Assembly: GCA_033675265.1 (NCBI GenBank)
Contig: JAUJYZ010001313.1
Location: forward strand, 97,001-161,000
Direction of reading: 5' to 3'
Source: Actinostola sp. cb2023
Lineage: Eukaryota > Cnidaria > Anthozoa > Actiniaria > Actinostolidae
DNA length: 64,000 bases
In this document: piece after piece, positions 21,350 through 62,929 of the stretch
Layout of the letters: each line of letters begins with the position of its first letter
Numbering within the stretch: the first letter of the stretch is position 1
Made by a program: the position numbers and the translations under genes
Notes under the pieces: model-generated
What the model was told of the DNA's origin: nothing
Databases searched by the model: none
The model's input: only the letters and a program-made list of their open reading frames with translations

Positions 21350-23197
21350 GAGTGGATGCCAGTAAGGATCGAGACTAATTCTTCAACTCAAAAAATTCGA
21401 ATTTAATTTTCTTTTACCATATCATTCCTTTCGATGACCTATTTTAGGGAAAAATACTAAAAAGTTCCAGCGATTTTTATTTTAGGAGAAATTTCCAGTT
21501 TTTAAAAACCCGTCTGTCGACCGAAAATTTTCGGCTAAATAATAAGCCAAATTTGAACAGTCGGTGTATGTTCACCTCTAGCTCTACAACAATGACATTC
21601 AGTACACTGAATAAACGTTTCTTGGTCTTTTCTACTGGATAATTTATTTTTCTGTAACTTCTGTAGTTGTTTTTCAAATTTGGTTTTAAAAAGGTATACT
21701 GAGCGCCATGAACGGAACGTTGAAATATAGGCAATGTTTGAGATACGAAAAAGGAATCTGGTACATCAATTTTTGAAGAAAACGCCATGTCCCAGGAAAG
21801 CTTCACGTTTGCTCTTTCAGTTTAGAAAGTTTCCAGCTTGGGAATTCAATGTAGCATTTTTGAGAAATAAAACTATTAGGCTTGGGACTGCCAAAATTAG
21901 CATAATTTTCGTCCTGTGGCGGACATTTTTGTCGTTAAAACACAAAACTTAATTCCAAAACACGACTATCTTGCACTTTTAGTTGATCGCTGCCAACTGA
22001 TAACAATTTTGGAGTTAATAAGAGTTATTGTCAACCATATTTGAGCTATTTCAGCCACATAAGCTCCTAAAATAGTGACAATTAGCATATTCATTGATCA
22101 AATATAAACACCGTTTCCGAAAAATTGTGGTTCTTCACTCTAAAATGCTTAGAGTTTGCTCCAAATAAGATTTACAAACAATTGCACTGATTTGTAGTTC
22201 AAACTGGCGCTTTATCATGAAGAGTTCGGATACTTTGACACGATGCTCCACTTTGTTGACAAGCCAATTATGTAACGCAATGTAACTGCTGCAAGTCACG
22301 CTACTGCCCTTCGAATAAAATGTTTGCGGCATGAAATAATAGTTTTAATCATAAAATATAATACTAAACAGAATTCATACTTGCTTGAATGGGTGGAATT
22401 TCGTATAAACGTTGTTTAAACAAAATTCGTATTTTGCTGTTATCTGATCGACCATCTATGCTAATTTTAACTTTTGCGAGAGTTATTTACGACTATCGAA
22501 ACACAAACATTGTTGAAAATCATTCCTATTGACTCGAACATTGTTTTCCATCAGCAGCAATCAACTAAAAATGCAAGATAGCCGTGTTTTGGCGTTAGGT
22601 TTTGTGTTTTAACGACAAAAATGTCCGCCACAGGACGAAAATTATGCTAATTTTGGCAGTCCCAAGCATAATAGTTTTATTTCTCAAAAATGCTACATTG
22701 AATTCCCAAGCTTGAAACTTTCTAAACTGAAAGAGCAAACGTGAAGCTTTCCTGGGGCATGGCGTTTTCATCAAAAATGTATGTACCAGATTCCTTTTTC
22801 GTACCTCAAACATTGCCTATATTTCAACGTTCCGTTCATGGCGCTCAGTACACCTTTTTAAAACCAAATTTGTAAAATAACTACAGAAGTTCCAGAAAAA
22901 TAAATTACACAGTAGAAAAGACCAAGAAACGTTTATTAAGTGTACTTAATGTCATTGTTGTAGTTCTAGAGGTGAACACACACCGACTGTTCAAAGTTGG
23001 CTTATAATTTAGCCAAAACAATTAAGTAGACAGACAGGTTTTTAAAAACTGGAAATTTCTCCTAAAATAAAAATCGCTGGACCTTTTTAGTATTTTTCCC
23101 TAAAATAGGTCATCGAAAGGAATGATATGGCGAAATAAAATAAAATTCGAATTTTTTGAGTTGAAGAATTAGTCTCGATCCTTACTGGCATCCACTC
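21350..23197. mobile_element. 1.85-kb element with about 640-bp inverted arms, TTAA-flanked
   Basis: The element begins GAGTGGATGCCAGTAAGGAT and ends with its complement. TTAA is found at 21346-21349 and 23198-23201, as expected for a four-base TTAA target duplication (piggyBac-type). The arms (to about 21985 and from about 22548) are closely similar inverted copies around a spacer of about 560 bp. Both arms show the same 72-codon open frame (21734-21952 plus, 22595-22813 minus; starts MFE and ends SLKHKT) that matches nothing I know. Diverged direct repeats (GGCTTCC, ACCAATCA, TCCAATCACATTGCG) flank it on both sides. Confidence 0.88.
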
Positions 23198-23848
23198 TTA
23201 AATGGCTTCCGATATTGAACCAATCAGAAATCGAGACTTTCCTCTCATCCAATCACATTGCGTAGATATACTGCACATTGAACAACGCCCATTCTAGCTG
23301 GACAGTGGACGTGGCAGAAACGCGCCAAAGTCGGTTTTGCGTACGAGTGGAAGACGTTGCGGTACGATTTACGCGGTACAGTACGTAAACGTAGCGTCGT
23401 TAGAAATGGCAATCCGAATTTCCTTACGTAACAATCATTACGTAAGGAAATTACGTATCTAGTGACTAACTGTAACTTTTGTTTGTGTTTCGCTCTTAAA
23501 AAAACGTTAACTCCTATTTTACATATCATTACGTACCTCAATATTGTGCAGTTGTTAACTGTCGTAAGTCTGTACCGTAGCATATCCGCTCTGAATGCGA
23601 AGCCTCTTAGTAGCCAATTTTAAACGGCTTTAGAACTAGTTTTTTTTTTTTTTTTGGGGGGGGGGGGGAGGGGGGGGGGGGGTGGCAGGAATCACAAACA
23701 TGTACCTATTGCATCTCTGTTGTCCTCATTTTTAGGGCTTCGCAACAGATAAACTATCAAATAATCTAAGTAGGAAGAATATGTACTGTAAGAGGGTTGA
23801 GCCCCAATGCTAGGTTTGTTTTATCTTACAATTTAGTGAAATATTTTA

Positions 23849-24014
23849 AGCCTGGTCCTCACTAGCGACATAAGCACAAGCAACATGCGCAGACTCAGTA
23901 ATGCATTGCTCATTAACGGTGCTTGTCTTTTGTCACACCTATTGCATAAATGGTGTCCTGAGTCTGCGTATGTTGCTTGTGCTTATACTTGTGTCGCTGG
24001 TGAGGACCAGGCTT
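23849..24014. mobile_element. inverted-repeat MITE-like element
   Basis: AAGCCTGGTCCTCACTAGCG and AAGCACAAGCAACATGCGCA at the left are mirrored by TGCGTATGTTGCTTGTGCTT and CGCTGGTGAGGACCAGGCTT at the right. About 166 bp. A C/G homopolymer pair (T17 then a G-rich run) lies just upstream at 23640-23685. Confidence 0.85.
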
Positions 24015-24270
24015 TAACAAATTTGTCTCCGAGTCATGTACCAAAGGATAATACAGTGTTCAGGAACTCTGCAGTGATCTCTAATAATTGCTAGGCATAT
24101 ATTGAATAATTATTAAATAAAATATTAAGTAAAACAGTATTTGTATCAAAAATGTTCTCTTTGTAATAATGTAAGGCCCTGGGGTAACACTGGTGGTAGG
24201 GTTCCCCTAGTCACATGGTTATCCTAGCATTTGTAAGTTTCTTCTTTTCTTCGCGTGCATTTATACTAAC

Positions 24271-24452
24271 CTACAATGCGCGTCAAAATTAGTTGAAACA
24301 CTATACAGTTATCAGCAAAAAACACTATCACCACTATATGGATGGTGAGATTACCCACCTGTACACTCTCTCCTCCCCTCCCCCCACCGCACAATGTTGA
24401 TCATCAGTTGCACTCTTTCATGGGCAATGATGTATCTTCAACATTGGAGAGG

Positions 24453-24489
<37 letters not shown>

Positions 24490-24592
24490 TGGATGCGTAT
24501 AGTTCATATTTTAAACACAAAATGCAATCCTACACCGATAGCTAGGTTCCAAAATGGGTAATGTGTCAACAATTTTGACGCTCATTGTAGCT
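24271..24592. mobile_element. inverted-repeat element with internal poly-G
   Basis: CTACAATGCGCGTCAAAATT at the left is mirrored by AATTTTGACGCTCATTGTAG at the right. Inside, TGATCATCAGTTGCACTC and a 33-base run of G (24455-24487) separate the arms. Confidence 0.7.
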
Positions 24593-25300
24593 TCCTGCAT
24601 GCTGTAAAGTTGTTTGTGACACAAACAACACTACAGGAAGGTTAGAGTTTATTTGCTTTATTATTTATGGAGTTATCGACCAGAGCCTAAGGCAGGAACC
24701 GTGGAGCACCCTTGAAAGTGGGGGAGCATACCCGTCTCTGCGGTCCCTGTAAGGTCCCATACAAAGTCTTATATAGGCTTCGATAACAAGCCTCACATAT
24801 AAATGTAGCTTGGGCTACCTGTGTTATCAGGAACTAACATGGCCGATATATATGACAGGTACCTGCAAACCAGAAATTTGAATTTTGAAACAAAAAAACA
24901 AGGGTGATATACTTTATGTCCACGCCACTCCAATATTCATGATACTCTTTATGATGATTTTGAATTTAATACAATCAATGTCTTGAAAATAAATAATTAT
25001 TATTTTGTCTTGTAAATTCCCATGTTCTTCTACTGATAACTACATGTATATTCTACCTATTAACTATTAAATAGATACTCTACGTTGTACCATAATATTC
25101 TACATACCATTATACTCTAACCTCTATTACCTGCACATATATATTTTTGTAATTTTTAAATCAATTACAGTCAAACCAGGTCACATGTACCATGCGGTAC
25201 TTGGTAAATGCAACACTTTTTTCGGTTCTTATGGTTCTACAGTTCTATAGTGTTCTAGTCTGACAATGTCAATGTCTTCTTCATTATTTTATTAAATAGT

Positions 25301-25439
25301 ACAAGACTAGTAGCCTCCTCTGCAGGCAACGCTGGAAAGCGAGGCCGAAGGCCGATAATGGGATCCCTGTGCAAGGCCAAAGGCCTCGCTTTCGGCCTCG
25401 CTTTTCAGCATTGCCTGCGGAGGAGGCTACAAGACTAGT
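25301..25439. mobile_element. inverted-repeat element
   Basis: ACAAGACTAGTAGCCTCCTC plus TGCAGGCAACGCTG at the left, and GCAATGCC, then GGAGGAGGCTACAAGACTAG, at the right. The termini are partly direct (ACAAGACTAGT on both sides) and partly inverted, so ACAAGACTAGT may be a target-site duplication. About 140 bp. Confidence 0.75.
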
Positions 25440-25512
25440 TGTTTCCTGCATTTCTTTTAGAGGGAGGGGGGCGCTTATTGTAAGGGGGGCACTTTTATTT
25501 TTTTTAGACCTA

Positions 25513-25651
<139 letters not shown>

Positions 25652-25885
25652 GCTTATTAGAGGGGAGCACTTATTGGAAGCAGGGCGCTTAATCGAGCAT
25701 TTACGGTATAATATTATAAGGTAGATTTAGCAAACACGACACGACGCAAAAACAGGGCGTGAGACGACGAATATATCACGTACTGTCATTGTGTGACTAC
25801 TGTGACAATGTCTTGGCTACACATGGGTTTATACTGGCAGTTGTTACTTTGTATCCGCTGATCCATTTTGTAGGATAAATAAATA

Positions 25886-25891
25886 TTTATT
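25886..25891 (-). terminator. candidate polyadenylation signal of GDI
   Basis: TTTATT on the plus strand (AATAAA on the minus strand), 163 bp past the GDI stop. The surrounding ATTATTATT makes the exact signal uncertain. Confidence 0.4.
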
Positions 25892-26053
25892 ATTATTATT
25901 ATGTCACGACAGTAAGTTCATGATGGCAAAACAATAATCTTCACTTCTTTGACAATGCCAATGGTCATATTGAAATGTCAGTGCATGCGCAGTCGTATTT
26001 CAAATAGCAGCATATTTGCTAAATATATATAATTATATGTTCTAAGTTGCCTT

Positions 26054-29000
26054 TTACATATCGACATCTAGGTTGACATTAATAGAGCTGGGGTCAAATT
26101 CTTCACCAGTAATTCTTTTATACATGGCCATGATATCCTCACAGGTCGTCTCAAAATGGGTTGTAGCATCATACGACTTGGATATGAAGATCTAGGGAAT
26201 GCATATTAATTCATTCATTCATAATACCATTTTACAGGTACCTACTTAATATGGACCCTTGTGACCCCAATTTGGTGCCCCCTATAATAGCAACAGTAAA
26301 TCCATGTACATACATTGTAGGGGTGTCCGCAAAGCAAGAGTTAGCATGAAATTAAACCCAACCCACTCCTGCCACATCACTACACTATCCTCCCCAACTT
26401 CTCATTTTAAGTACAAACATCCCCTCCCCTCCTCTTACATCCCCTCTCCTTACCTTGTCTTCACTATTCACTACAGATCTCTGCCCCATTCATTACATGC
26501 CTTGAATTTTAGTACAAGTATCCCCACCCCACCCCCTTCAAATACAAAGTTATGCGCCAATATAAAATGAGCCTGACCAGGGTTATGACTACATATATAT
26601 GTACATGTAACATTTGCCAATTAATGTTTGTATCATTATTTACATGAACAATACATTGTACATGAAGATTGATCAACAAACCTATTGTTGCACCCCTGGG
26701 CAGTGTCCTTTTATACCAGAACTTTGTGTTGTTTAAAGTATGATTGCTTTTTCAAAACCATTATCATGCAAGGCAAATCGGTTTCGCATTATGCATTATG
26801 GGATACGCACATCTGTGGCTTGATCTAATCGAGTCGTTTTCATATGAGTGGGAATTAGTGATGGTACCATGCCGTGATTGTGCAGTATTCAAGCATTCTG
26901 ATTGGTTGCGTAATGATTTTGCGAGCTGTGATTGGTTGAATACAATGTATTTGATTCCGTACCGTGATGGTAACTCCATGCCGTAGGTTTCCCATTCATA
27001 TGAAAACGACTCAGTAACATACATACCTTGTCTTCAGTTCCGTCACTGATTGGCTCGTAGATATCAGAGACGGATATAAACTTCTTATCAATTTTTCCTA
27101 GAAGATCTAAGCCAGGCTTCAAGTCCATTTCTGGGTCATCTTTCTCTACTGTAGTGCTGACAATAGCAAGATACTTGTCTTTAGGTGAAACACAGTTGGT
27201 GGTGGAAATACAGCACACATAGATATCTGAAACAATAATGATCAGGTAACAATAAGGGATCATACAAAATTGCTTAGGGAGGGGAGGGTGCTGAAGAAAA
27301 CCCAGAAGGCCCAGTGGAAGATTAGCTATATGCTAAACTGGTGCATTTTGTAAATGTTTTTATATCATTTATTCAAAATATAGGGGATCTGAAATATCCA
27401 TACAGACAAGTGAGATCCGTAACGTGTGATCAGTGTCTTTGTCGATTCCTCGCTGATTTACATCTTGTTTGCAGCTCTCTAAGGCCTAGTTCAAACGCCA
27501 TACTTTCCAAGAGCCGTTCTCAATTACTTCAAAATAAGTCGCCTTATTATCTATTGTTTGAAATGACAACGGCTCATGATTAGATTGTAGGCCTAAGTCA
27601 CAATAGAAAGAGAGAGTTGACAGAGGCCCAGAGATCACCATCATCTTTATTTCAACACGGAAATCTCATCATACAAAATGCTCTTCCAGACAGCCGTGCT
27701 TATGTATAAATAATTAACATCAGGGTAAAGAACTTGATGAGAAGCACACAATATACACTATCCCACCATTTATTGATGTGTCTGGTAACTGGTTTATTGT
27801 CTGGCGATTCAGCAAGGTTGTTGACATTGGACAATAGAAACATTATTTTATCATTCCATGGGGTTAATCTCTGATTGGAGGTGTTCTATCGTCCACTGTC
27901 AACAACATTTGTTCGCATTCTCGTTGATATTTGTGAATGATTTACACTGCCTCGAGGCTAACCCTGCATACATGCATCTTTTGTCAAGTAGTACAGCGGT
28001 GGTAAACAACTCGAAACTGGAGTATCGCCAGACAATAAACCAGTTTATAATACTGGAGTAATTTTTTTTTTTGTTAGTATTATTTTTGATTACTGTATTT
28101 CTTTTACACATTTGCAACATCACGTGTATATTTGTTTTGCGCACGTGGAAGCCACAGTCGATATATTCAGTAGTAGTATACTGCCATAAGAATGCCACAG
28201 CCTTATACAGAAGATTTCAGGTGGAGAATTGTATTTCAGCACTTGTAAAATGTACAAATGTGTAAATGTGCAAAATTAATGTGCTTTTCCGAGGTGGACA
28301 ACCTTAATGACATTGACTGTATATTATTTTCAAATTTATATTGTACAGACAGTACATGTATATATGTTCCTACATGAGTTATTACCCCCAAATAATCAAA
28401 TCAAACTACATGTACATACTGTACCTGATTTCCTATTAACCTGGTTTTGCGGAATGATCAGCTGACAAGACTGGGAGTCATCAGTACAGGGTATAGGATG
28501 AGATAGTATGCAAATACAACGAACTACTTGCCCAACTTTCTTAACCCTATCAGTGAAATAAGAAGGATCTCCAATCACAGCCTTTGCCTTTGCCGTCTCA
28601 CCCTCTGAAGTAACACCAACAGCTCCATCTTCTACTGATATACCATCAATAGGTTTGTTCAACATGAAAGTTCCTCCCCAGACAGCAGACAGACGGGCAA
28701 AACTTTGGGGAAGCTCTCCCAGTCCATAGACAGGGTATAGGTACGGGGATTTGCCGTATCGTGAGAGCGAATCGTAATACAACTTAATTCTCTTGATGGT
28801 CTCTCCACAAGGCCTTGTCTTGTGTTCATCGTTTAAATACAGAGCGATCGCATGTCCAGTGAATTCAGCAGTGTACTCGCACAAGCCAAATTTCACAAAG
28901 ATCTCTTCCATGGTCGTTGTTTCGGGATCGCTGCCTTGCCACGTCGAGGGATCGTCAAAGTCGTAGTTCAGAACATAGATAAGGAAGCTACGAAAGCGGC

Positions 29001-29418
29001 GCTTTTCAAAGATGCCCATTATACTTGAATATATAGCTTCTTTATCGTCCGCAGGGACCTTGTAGATGCTACCACCAAAGGTGCCCTGGTAGTACACGTA
29101 ACTGCCTTCAATTTGCTTGAAGTTCATGTACTTCGTGACGCCTGTGTGGACCAGCAACTTCACCAGAGCTCCATGAGCCATCAAGAACTTAGGAATAAGG
29201 TCGATATTGTAGTCTCGAACCTCTTTGCTCTGTTGAGGAACATCAGGGAGTTTGAACGTCTCGTAGAGTTGGTCAAGATGAAGGGAAGCACAGTTCGCAC
29301 CGTAGTAATCGTTACGGTCGATTTGAAGGACTTTCTTCCCCTTCACAGACAAAAGGCCACTCAGGATACATTCCTTGAGACCTGTACCTAGTACTATATA
29401 GTCGTATTCTTGATTCAT
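26054..29418 (-). CDS. GDI: Rab GDP dissociation inhibitor (GDI), complete, 443 aa
   Basis: Three exons on the minus strand: 29418-28425, 27226-27027, 26191-26054 (TAA). Phases are 1 and 0, and all introns are GT-AG. The protein opens [20 protein letters not shown], the conserved dinucleotide-binding-like start of the GDI/REP family. It carries NDYYG, the Rab-binding region ([14 protein letters not shown]) and GDPSYF, then QNQVNRKS joined to DIYVC across the first intron, and [14 protein letters not shown] in the last exon. The length equals vertebrate GDI2 within two residues. GDI extracts GDP-bound prenylated Rabs from membranes and keeps them soluble in the cytosol. A three-exon structure is compact: the first exon holds three quarters of the gene. 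It lacks the extra insertions of REP/CHM. Head-to-head with GFAT over 432 bp. Introns contain family B and other MITEs. Confidence 0.98.
26831..27012. mobile_element. MITE family B, intact copy in GDI intron
   Basis: GAGTCGTTTTCATATGAGTG at the left is exactly mirrored by CATATGAAAACGACTC at the right. Inside lie TGGTACCATGCCGTGA, two TGATTGGTTG words and TACCGTGATGGTA. It ends 15 bp from the edge of GDI exon 2 (27027), on the donor side. Confidence 0.85.
27841..28035. repeat. dispersed repeat in GDI first intron
   Basis: CTCGTTGATATTTGTGAATG, then TTACACTGCCTCG and AGTACAGCGGTGGT, match the right half of 9886-10160. CTCTGATTGGAGGTGTTCTA at the left is partly mirrored by CTCGAAACTGGAGTATCGCC. 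Confidence 0.55.
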
Positions 29419-29850
29419 GGCGACAAAGGAGCGGTTTTTTAGTGTTTTTTAACCGAAAAATTCACCGCTTTTCTCCACCTGCGGGTGTTTTCTGACTTAT
29501 TTTTCAAAATAACCATCACTGCGCATGCTCAGCTGTCCACCGCTGACTTATAAAATTTTGATCGGCTTTTTTAAACCAATCAAAACCCTCGTTAGATCAT
29601 CATGAGCTGACTCTAATTAAAATTTCCTGGCATTTGATTGGTCAGGGTATTAACATCAACCAATCAGAATGCTCGTTATATTGGCACGATTTCATAAGCG
29701 CCACAAGTACAACTTTTATCCCTCAGTTCTCCAAAAGTTCAAATTCTTTGGCGTTTTTTGCTACAAATAGTCTTTCCTCAGCTCCCAGGAATAGCAGATT
29801 TTTCAGTTTAACATCTAAACTTCAAGTGGTATTTATATTTCTGGTGTAGA
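29419..29850. promoter_or_regulatory. divergent GDI / GFAT promoter region
   Basis: Only 432 bp separate the two start codons. CTGCGCATGCTC at 29519-29530 is a good NRF1-type palindrome. CCAAT boxes lie at 29576-29580 (+), 29637-29641 (as ATTGG, i.e. minus) and 29660-29664 (+). No convincing TATA box is placed for either gene. These are known hallmarks of TATA-less housekeeping bidirectional promoters; shared regulation is inferred. The part nearest 29850 should be GFAT 5' UTR. Confidence 0.75.
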
Positions 29851-59722
<29,872 letters not shown>

Positions 59723-59755
59723 TTCAAAACAATCATCTCCATTTTCACTCAATTC

Positions 59756-59761
59756 AATAAA
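59756..59761 (+). terminator. GFAT polyadenylation signal
   Basis: AATAAA 34 bp after the stop codon at 59722, in TTCAATAAACTTATG. It is followed directly by a strong hairpin (59766-59836). Confidence 0.6.
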
Positions 59762-59765
59762 CTTA

Positions 59766-59836
59766 TGCACAAATCAGAAAACTATTGTTTGTTGAGCGGT
59801 GACCACGCAACAAACAATAGTTTTCTGATTTGTACC
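59766..59836. repeat. hairpin immediately after the GFAT poly(A) signal
   Basis: CACAAATCAGAAAACTATTG plus TTTGTTG is exactly mirrored after a 13-base loop (AGCGGTGACCACG). It could be the end of a MITE or lie at the cleavage site of the GFAT transcript. Confidence 0.8.
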
Positions 59837-59884
59837 TTGGTAGAGCGCTCAAGTGTAAACACGGCATTAGTCACCGAGAAAGCG

Positions 59885-61215
59885 TGAAAGATACGATCCT
59901 GAAGGATCATGGGAGTTTATACTTGCAGCCATATTATTCAGTCATGAACGACTTGAACATTGCGGTGAAGCAATTTCAAGTAATATTCAAAATGAATTTG
60001 CTGATTTTTTTAATGTAAACTTTGGGATTTTTTTTTGATTCTCTGGGGTCACACCTTTGCGACTCAAGTCTGAGTGACGTAATTGAAATTAGTATATAAT
60101 ATAATCTAAAATATTGTCCTCTAAAATGCTTAGATTGCAGCTCTATAATTATTTATACCAAGTTTTAATAAGTTCGTACATAATGTTTTAGGTTGATATC
60201 AAGCATAATTTGTAAATCTTGAAATCCCCCTTGGAGTGAGATATCGGGCTGGGTTGGGACATTTGGGTGTAAAATCATCTGGATTGGGCCAGAGAAAACA
60301 CGTTAAGGTAATACCTTGAGCACAACACGCAGCTGCTTAGAAATATATTGTGATTTGATAATACAAACAATAGAATTCATTATCGCTAACAAACAGTAGC
60401 GATCCGCGTTTTCTGACGTTTGTACCTTTGGAGAAATCCTCGTTAGCGCGCAGTATATGTCACAGTGATATAATTACACAGCTGCATCATACAAGTCACA
60501 TTTATCATAAACAGAAACTTTCGTGATGTGAGGAACTAAACATTTTTTGTACGATCCTGAAGGATCATTGGAGTTTACCTCAATGCTATTGGATGAAATT
60601 TGGCGAGCCATATGTAAACAGTCATGAACGACTTGTAAAAACAAAAAAGAAAATAACATTGTAATAATCTCCTGAAGCAATTTCAAGTAATATTCAGAAA
60701 GAGGACTTCCATCACATCTAGTCTAATTCAATTCCCCGAGCGCATATCACTCTTAGGGAAGGATAAGAACAAAGATTTTTACGCTGAACTGGGTGTTAGA
60801 TGAAATTTGATTCTTGTGAGGCGTCGAAGAGAGTTTTTTAATGTTTTAAACTTTGGGAGTTTTTTTTGATTCTCTGGGGTCACACCTTTGCGACTCAAGT
60901 CTGAGTGACGTCATTGAAATTAGTATATAATATAATCTAAAATATTGTCCTCTAAAATTCTTAGATTGTAGCTCTATAATTATTTATACCAAGTTTTAAT
61001 AAGTTCGTACATAATGTTTTCTCAAGCATTTTGTAAATGGTGATGAAATCCCCCTTGGAGTGAGATATCGGGCTGGGTTGGGACATTTGGGTGTAAAAGG
61101 TGCCAGATTGGGATTGGGCCAGAGAAAACACGTTAAGGTAATACCTTGAGGTGACACGCAGCTGCTTAGAAGATATGTTGTGATTGGATAATACAAACAA
61201 TAGAATTCATTATCT
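59885..61215. repeat. duplicated non-coding block, two copies about 0.5-0.65 kb
   Basis: GATCCTGAAGGATCATKGGA (59895 and 60555), CAGTCATGAACGACTTG, then a long block from TTTGATTCTCTGGGGTCACA to GGGCCAGAGAAAACACGTTA (about 60035-60370 and 60870-61205), are present twice in the same order. Divergence is mostly short indels. No protein is encoded. Confidence 0.85.
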
Positions 61216-61349
61216 ACTATTGTCTACTCGTTCTATTGTTTTGTTTCTATTGTTTTACTCTTAATAGTATTGACCCAATTGGGCTAGAATTTCTAAGAGC
61301 TGCACGCCTGCGCAATACCTTTGAGAAACTCCCTGTTAAAAAGACCCCT

Positions 61350-62900
61350 TGTCCGAGTCCATGATGCCTTGCATGTTTAATTTCCTCCTGATCTCAAATC
61401 TCTTTCAAATTTCGAGTTTCGTAGCCTAAAAAGATGCTTTATTGGCGCAAGGCATCCTGGACTCAGACAGAGGAGATTGCTTGTAAACGTCGATTCAAAA
61501 TTGTTTTGTCGTTGTCGGTCCTCCGTTGACGATATCCTAAAAGGATTTCATTGCATTACGTCAGTGTCCGCATGACTTCCCTTGGAACGCCGCGTTGACC
61601 ATGACATTTCAATGAAATGAAAACTTTGCAATCGGCACATGAAGACTTCATTTGACTGCTGAAATAATTTAGTATAGCTAAAATAATTTCCTCTATCAGT
61701 AATTTCGTACTTAATATATTAAATTGGGATAAAATACTTTAGCTGTTTTCACTTGTTGGAAGCCCAGCAAAATATAAAACTGTCCATATCCAATTTGTTT
61801 GTCTCAGTGAAAGCATGTGCGCAAAACTGGGAATTTGTTCAGTGGAAACGTTCCAAGTCGTAAAGGCCCGGAAACACGGTGCAACTTTTCTTGCGCGCAT
61901 CAGTTGCAGAAGTAGGACCGAGTTCTACTTAGACTGCAATCCAACCATTGCGCACAACGTTTCATTGTGTGATATCCCCAAAAAAGTTAAACGTTGCAAG
62001 AAAGGTTGCATCTTCTTCTGGTAATATTTAACTCTAATAATTTAGTTTCTGGTTTCTAGTCTAGAACATATTTTACGTATTTTAATTATTATATTACAAA
62101 ATATCCATTGATCCATGGCTTCATTTAAGGGAATTTAGAAACCAGGCGTGGCTTACCTGTGGTTACCTTAGTCTTAATTGAAAATTATCAATTTTGGGCG
62201 TTTCCAAAGTATTTCCAGAAAATCCCAGGTGCTCCGAGTGTTTTATGGTTGGTTAGGCCATATAAATAATTAAATTCCAACAAACATGAATGCAAATTAA
62301 AGGCAACATAGGAAAAAAACCCGTTTTTCCACGTCCGTCCAACCTTGGAAATTCGTGCGAAATTTCCAAGGTTTTGGACATTTCCAAGTTTGGAAATTTG
62401 TTGGAAATTCAAATTTTCCAACGAATTTTCAAAGAAATTTGGAAAATTGAATTTCAAAGGATTTGGCCATTTTCTAAGAATATCCAAGGTTTGCAAGTTG
62501 GTTCGTTGCATTGGACATTGAATTTTCAAAGTTCAAAAACGCTTTTTGTTTCAGTGCGCAAGAGCCGTGCCATCCAATGCATTTTCCTGCAAACAAAATC
62601 TTAGATAAAACGATCGATTTTATGTTTATTAATGTCATTTCTCCTGTGTCAGACATTATGAGCTGAAGATTCGCCCTTTTACTAATTTCGAGCTGCTCTT
62701 TTCATTTTGACACTGCTGTTCGATTTAAGGGGTTGGGGTCACGTGACCTCAAGTTTATTTTGCACATGGCCCGAAGTCAAACATCAATGATACATTATCT
62801 GATTGCATACTGTACGCCGTATGTAACTAGGTCAGTCGTTCTATCAACGGACGTCGTTCTGTCCGGAGACAGTCGGTCTATCACTTGGTCTATCAGTAGA
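61350..62900. other. intergenic DNA with short inverted repeats
   Basis: At 61353-61475, GTCCGAGTCCATGATGCCTT and GGCGCAAGGCATCCTGGACT are inverted; a diverged relative is at 48597-48880. At 61861-62015, TGCAACTTTTCTTGCG and CAAGAAAGGTTGCA are inverted. At 62200-62530, TTTCCAA/TTGGAAA words recur densely on both strands. No gene is recognised. Confidence 0.5.
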
Positions 62901-62929
62901 CGTATAGTATTCGGTCTTTTTTTTTTTAA

